Origin: Eggerthella sp. CAG:209
GTDB taxonomy: Bacteria; Actinomycetota; Coriobacteriia; Coriobacteriales; Eggerthellaceae
DNA: 8,729 bases
NCBI GenBank assembly: GCA_000436075.1
Contig: FR884647.1
Coordinates: forward strand, 17,723 to 26,451
Direction: 5' to 3'
Positions 6,565 to 8,729 of this stretch are shown here, in pieces. Both the position numbers and the translations under genes were made by a program. Position 1 is the first letter of the stretch. Each line of letters begins with the position of its first letter. The notes below the pieces were generated by a model, which ran no database searches, was not told the DNA's origin, and saw nothing but the letters and a program-made list of their open reading frames with translations.

Positions 6565-7506
6565 TTAATTTTCCAAGGCATAGGAAATGAGCTTGGTGCA
6601 GAGCTCAGCAAAACTCATGCCAGCTGCACGAGCAGCATCGGGAAGAAGAGATGTTGCCGTCATGCCAGGAATGGTGTTCGTTTCCAAAACCCAAAAATTC
6701 CCTTCGCCATCCTTAATGAGGTCACTACGAGAAACACCGCGGCACTCAAGCGTCTTATGGGCGGCAACCGCAAGCTCCATAGCGCGCTTGGTATCTTCTT
6801 CGGATAGGGGCGCAGGGCAGATATGCTGCGATCCTCCCTGAGCGTACTTCGACTCAAAATCGTAGAACTCGTGGGAAGGAACAATTTTGATAACAGGGAG
6901 AGCGCACGGGTCCTCGTTGCCCAATACGGCAACGGTGAACTCTTCGCCTGAAACAAAGCTCTCAACAAACGCGCACGTATCTACCTGAAATACCTTATCG
7001 ATCGCATCGGCAATTTCCTCAGCACCTTCACACAGATACACACCCAAAGCGCTACCTTCCGTAGCGGCTTTCACAACACAGTGCGAACCCACTTCAGCAA
7101 TGATGGCATCAATGTCGATATGGTGAGCGTCAAGCATCATAGAACGAGGGGTAGGGATGCCGGCGCGCTCATAGCAAAGTTTCGTCTTGGGTTTGTCGAT
7201 AGCAGTGGCGCTCGACCAAACGCCTGGACCAATATAGGGAAGCCCAATGGTTTCCAGAAATCCCTGGATGGTGCCGTCTTCGCCGTACTTGCCATGAAGA
7301 GCCAGGAAAGCAACGTCAAAATCACCTTGAATCAAAGCCAGCAAGTCTTCTTTGTTGGCGGGGTCGAAAACAGTTACTGGAAAGCCCGCTTCGAGCAAAG
7401 CTTCCTTCGCCCCTTCACCAGAAGCAAGGGAAATGGAACGCTCGCCACTCTTGCCTCCCGCAAGCAGAGCAACACGAATTTGTTTAGGATCGAAAGAACA
7501 AGACAT
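6565..7506 (-). CDS. ddl: D-alanine--D-alanine ligase
   Basis: This ATP-grasp enzyme joins two D-Ala molecules in the cytoplasm, giving the dipeptide that MurF adds to the peptidoglycan precursor. The 313 residues contain the N-terminal LLAGGKSGERSISLASG (catalytic Glu22), HGKYGEDGTIQG (71-82), the ATP-binding VVKAATEGSALGV (Lys146, Ser152), the omega-loop ESKYAQGG with Lys220-Tyr221, RSD (Asp262) and LETNTIPGMT (Glu275, Asn277 as Mg ligands). The Lys-Tyr pair and the Glu22-Ser152-Tyr221 set are those of D-Ala-D-Ala ligases; the His of VanA-type D-lactate ligases is absent. The Pro usual after the ATP-binding Lys is Ala147. I prefer the ATG at 7506 (weak GAGA upstream, and closer to the family's N-terminus), but an in-frame ATG at 7521 is possible. 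It is transcribed alone, divergent from rlmN. Confidence 0.95.
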   Translation of the reverse strand: MSCSFDPKQIRVALLAGGKSGERSISLASGEGAKEALLEAGFPVTVFDPANKEDLLALIQGDFDVAFLALHGKYGEDGTIQGFLETIGLPYIGPGVWSSATAIDKPKTKLCYERAGIPTPRSMMLDAHHIDIDAIIAEVGSHCVVKAATEGSALGVYLCEGAEEIADAIDKVFQVDTCAFVESFVSGEEFTVAVLGNEDPCALPVIKIVPSHEFYDFESKYAQGGSQHICPAPLSEEDTKRAMELAVAAHKTLECRGVSRSDLIKDGEGNFWVLETNTIPGMTATSLLPDAARAAGMSFAELCTKLISYALEN

Positions 7507-7576
7507 GGTTCTCGCTTTCATACAAGTAAAACCCAGGGCACTGCTGCCGAAAGGCTTGATACGTTAACCGATAGTG

Positions 7577-7585
7577 AGTATAGCA
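7577..7585 (-). promoter_or_regulatory. Candidate extended -10 promoter of ddl
   Basis: The minus strand reads TGCTATACT: an extended TGN followed by a -10 with five of six consensus matches. Transcription would start near 7570, giving a leader of about 50-65 bases before ddl. No clear -35 hexamer is visible, which the TG extension can offset. Confidence 0.5.
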
Positions 7586-7634
7586 AACGCACGTTACCAC
7601 TCTGCTACCACCACGCGGTAACCACTTGGTTGCG

Positions 7635-7640
7635 TATAAT
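7635..7640 (+). promoter_or_regulatory. Consensus -10 box of rlmN, implying a leaderless mRNA
   Basis: A perfect TATAAT ends seven bases before the rlmN ATG at 7648, so the transcript should begin at or within a base or two of the start codon. There is no Shine-Dalgarno in the gap. A TG pair lies two bases upstream (TGCGTATAAT), one base off the usual extended spacing, and no good -35 is seen. Confidence 0.65.
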
Positions 7641-7647
7641 ACTAAGC

Positions 7648-8694
7648 ATGAATAACGCAATCCAATCATTCAACCTGTCCGAAATTCCCACTATTCTGGA
7701 AAGTCTCGGACAGCCGCGCTTTCGCGCCAAACAGCTCACTTCCTGGCTTTACCAGAAAGGAGCTCACTCCTATGACGAAATGACCAATCTGCCCAAGAGC
7801 CTTCGGGATGTCCTGTCGGATGAATACCCTTTGATTGAGCCGCAAGTGGTTAACAAGCAAGTATCCAACGACGGTACACGTAAATACGTATTCGAATACG
7901 CCGATGGCGCCAAGGTAGAAGCTGTCGGAATCCCCTCATTCGACAAGAAAGAGCGCAAAGACGAGCCCAAGCACCTTACCGTGTGCTTCTCCACTCAAGC
8001 AGGGTGCGCCATGGGATGCACTTTTTGTGCCACGGGACACGAGGGGCTTACCCGCAATCTTTCTTCCGCTGAAATGATTTGCCAGATCATAGCTGTACAA
8101 AACGATTTTAGCTGCCGCGTCACTAATTTAGTTTCAATGGGACAAGGCGAACCATTCCAGAACTACCAAGCAACCCTAGAAGCGCTTCGTTTCGCCAACG
8201 CAAAAGACGGCCTTGAAATAGGCGCTCGTCATATAACGGTATCAACATGTGGCATCATTCGGGGAATTGAACGCCTTGCAAACGAGCCCGAACAATTCAC
8301 GTTGGCAGTATCCCTCCATTCGGCTTTGCAGGATGTGCGCAATGAAATCATGCCGCGTTGCAGCAACATTCCCTTACCGCACCTAAAGAAGGCCCTTCGA
8401 TCCTATATCGAGAAAACTGGCCGTCGTGTCAGCTTCGAATATCTCCTTATCAAGGGGGTCACCGACACAGAAGAAAACCTCGCAGCGCTAATCGATTTCT
8501 GCGATGGCCTCCTATGCCACGTCAACCTTCTTTCAGTAAACGAAGTCGAGGGAAGCCCCTACAAGCCAAGCTCCACCGCAACGCAGCAGCGCTGGGTTAA
8601 GGAACTGAAAAGCGCAGGCAAGGAAGCCACTATCCGCAATTCGCGCGGAAGTGATATCGACGGAGCCTGCGGTCAACTGAAAAACAAAATGTAG
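7648..8694 (+). CDS. rlmN: Dual-specificity RNA methyltransferase RlmN (23S rRNA A2503 / tRNA A37 C2)
   Basis: RlmN is a radical-SAM enzyme that methylates C2 of A2503 in 23S rRNA, and of A37 in some tRNAs, through a methyl-cysteine intermediate. The 348 residues match the family's usual length. The N-terminal accessory domain has PRFRAKQLTSWLYQKGAHS (23-41). The cluster motif is CAMGCTFC (Cys120, Cys124, Cys127), preceded by Cys113 at the position of E. coli Cys118. The C-terminal RGSDIDGACGQL carries the methyl-carrying Cys341 (E. coli Cys355). The SAM-binding motif reads MGQGEPF where MGMGEPL is usual, and SLHSAL replaces the more common SLHA. The resistance enzyme Cfr is a paralogue, but the well-developed N-terminus and the chromosomal setting favor RlmN. 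The start is set by TATAAT seven bases upstream; the frame stays open further 5' into ddl, but that part is only antisense. Confidence 0.93.
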   Translation: MNNAIQSFNLSEIPTILESLGQPRFRAKQLTSWLYQKGAHSYDEMTNLPKSLRDVLSDEYPLIEPQVVNKQVSNDGTRKYVFEYADGAKVEAVGIPSFDKKERKDEPKHLTVCFSTQAGCAMGCTFCATGHEGLTRNLSSAEMICQIIAVQNDFSCRVTNLVSMGQGEPFQNYQATLEALRFANAKDGLEIGARHITVSTCGIIRGIERLANEPEQFTLAVSLHSALQDVRNEIMPRCSNIPLPHLKKALRSYIEKTGRRVSFEYLLIKGVTDTEENLAALIDFCDGLLCHVNLLSVNEVEGSPYKPSSTATQQRWVKELKSAGKEATIRNSRGSDIDGACGQLKNKM

Positions 8695-8697
8695 AGA

Positions 8698-8729
8698 ACG
8701 GAAAAATAGGGACAGGCACCAGATTCCCG
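8698..8729 (+). repeat. Possible dispersed-repeat fragment downstream of rlmN
   Basis: The tail contains AAAAATAGGGACAGGCACC just after the rlmN stop. From memory, GGGACAGGCACC and its complement recur as intergenic REP-like palindromes associated with IS200-like (RAYT) transposases in many bacteria. Only one arm is in the window and no second copy is present, so this is a weak call. Confidence 0.3.

Noticed and set aside
6565..7506. VanA/VanB-like D-Ala-D-Lac ligase
   Set aside because: The omega-loop carries Lys220-Tyr221 as in D-Ala-D-Ala ligases, and no vanH or vanX neighbour is present.
7081..7647. 189-codon extension upstream of rlmN
   Set aside because: It is antisense to ddl. RlmN homology begins right after the ATG at 7648, and the TATAAT box lies directly in front of it.
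7648..8694. Cfr-type 23S rRNA C8 methyltransferase (antibiotic resistance)
   Set aside because: The N-terminal domain and overall motifs fit RlmN better, and no mobile or resistance context is visible. The shared Cys residues alone do not discriminate.

Overview
The window carries six protein genes, all apparently intact except the first, which runs off the left edge. It looks like a piece of ordinary bacterial chromosome. Moderate GC, the exonuclease-fused form of DinG, Bacillus-type parS sites and SD-less genes with a -10 box right in front of the ATG suit a Gram-positive bacterium. An actinobacterial (Coriobacteriia-like) host is my best guess, but no rRNA or marker gene here settles it. 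I see no phage gene, transposase, tRNA, rRNA, CRISPR array or recognisable defence cassette.

Layout from left to right. (1) 1-1184, minus strand: the N-terminal 394 residues of a membrane protein built on an M28 metallopeptidase-like framework whose visible metal ligands are replaced by Asn. (2) 1185-1408: an intergenic region with that gene's Shine-Dalgarno (SD) site, weak promoter-like boxes, a hairpin terminator and a near-perfect parS site. (3) 1409-5673, minus strand: a two-gene unit, dinG (exonuclease plus iron-sulfur helicase, 1004 aa) followed by a one-base-overlapping gene for a single-pass membrane protein with a basic N-terminus and a helical extracytoplasmic region. (4) 5674-5738: a 65-bp divergent promoter region. 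(5) 5739-6383, plus strand: an unrecognised 214-aa protein with a C-terminal membrane anchor. (6) 6384-6564: a second parS site and a 95-nt hairpin between convergent genes. (7) 6565-7506, minus strand: ddl, D-alanine--D-alanine ligase. (8) 7507-7647: a divergent promoter region with two good -10 boxes. (9) 7648-8694, plus strand: rlmN, 23S rRNA/tRNA adenine-C2 methyltransferase, probably leaderless. (10) 8695-8729: a tail containing a short GGGACAGGCACC motif that resembles known dispersed repeats.

The genes cover DNA repair and helicase work (dinG), peptidoglycan precursor synthesis (ddl) and ribosome/tRNA modification (rlmN), together with three membrane proteins of unknown role. They do not form one pathway. 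The most informative non-coding signal is the pair of parS sites about 5 kb apart, which implies that ParB loads here and that the segment lies in the origin-proximal domain. The most unusual protein is the M28-like one that appears to have lost its metal centre. I found no convincing new multi-gene system. The closest candidate is the translationally coupled pair of dinG and a membrane-anchored protein.
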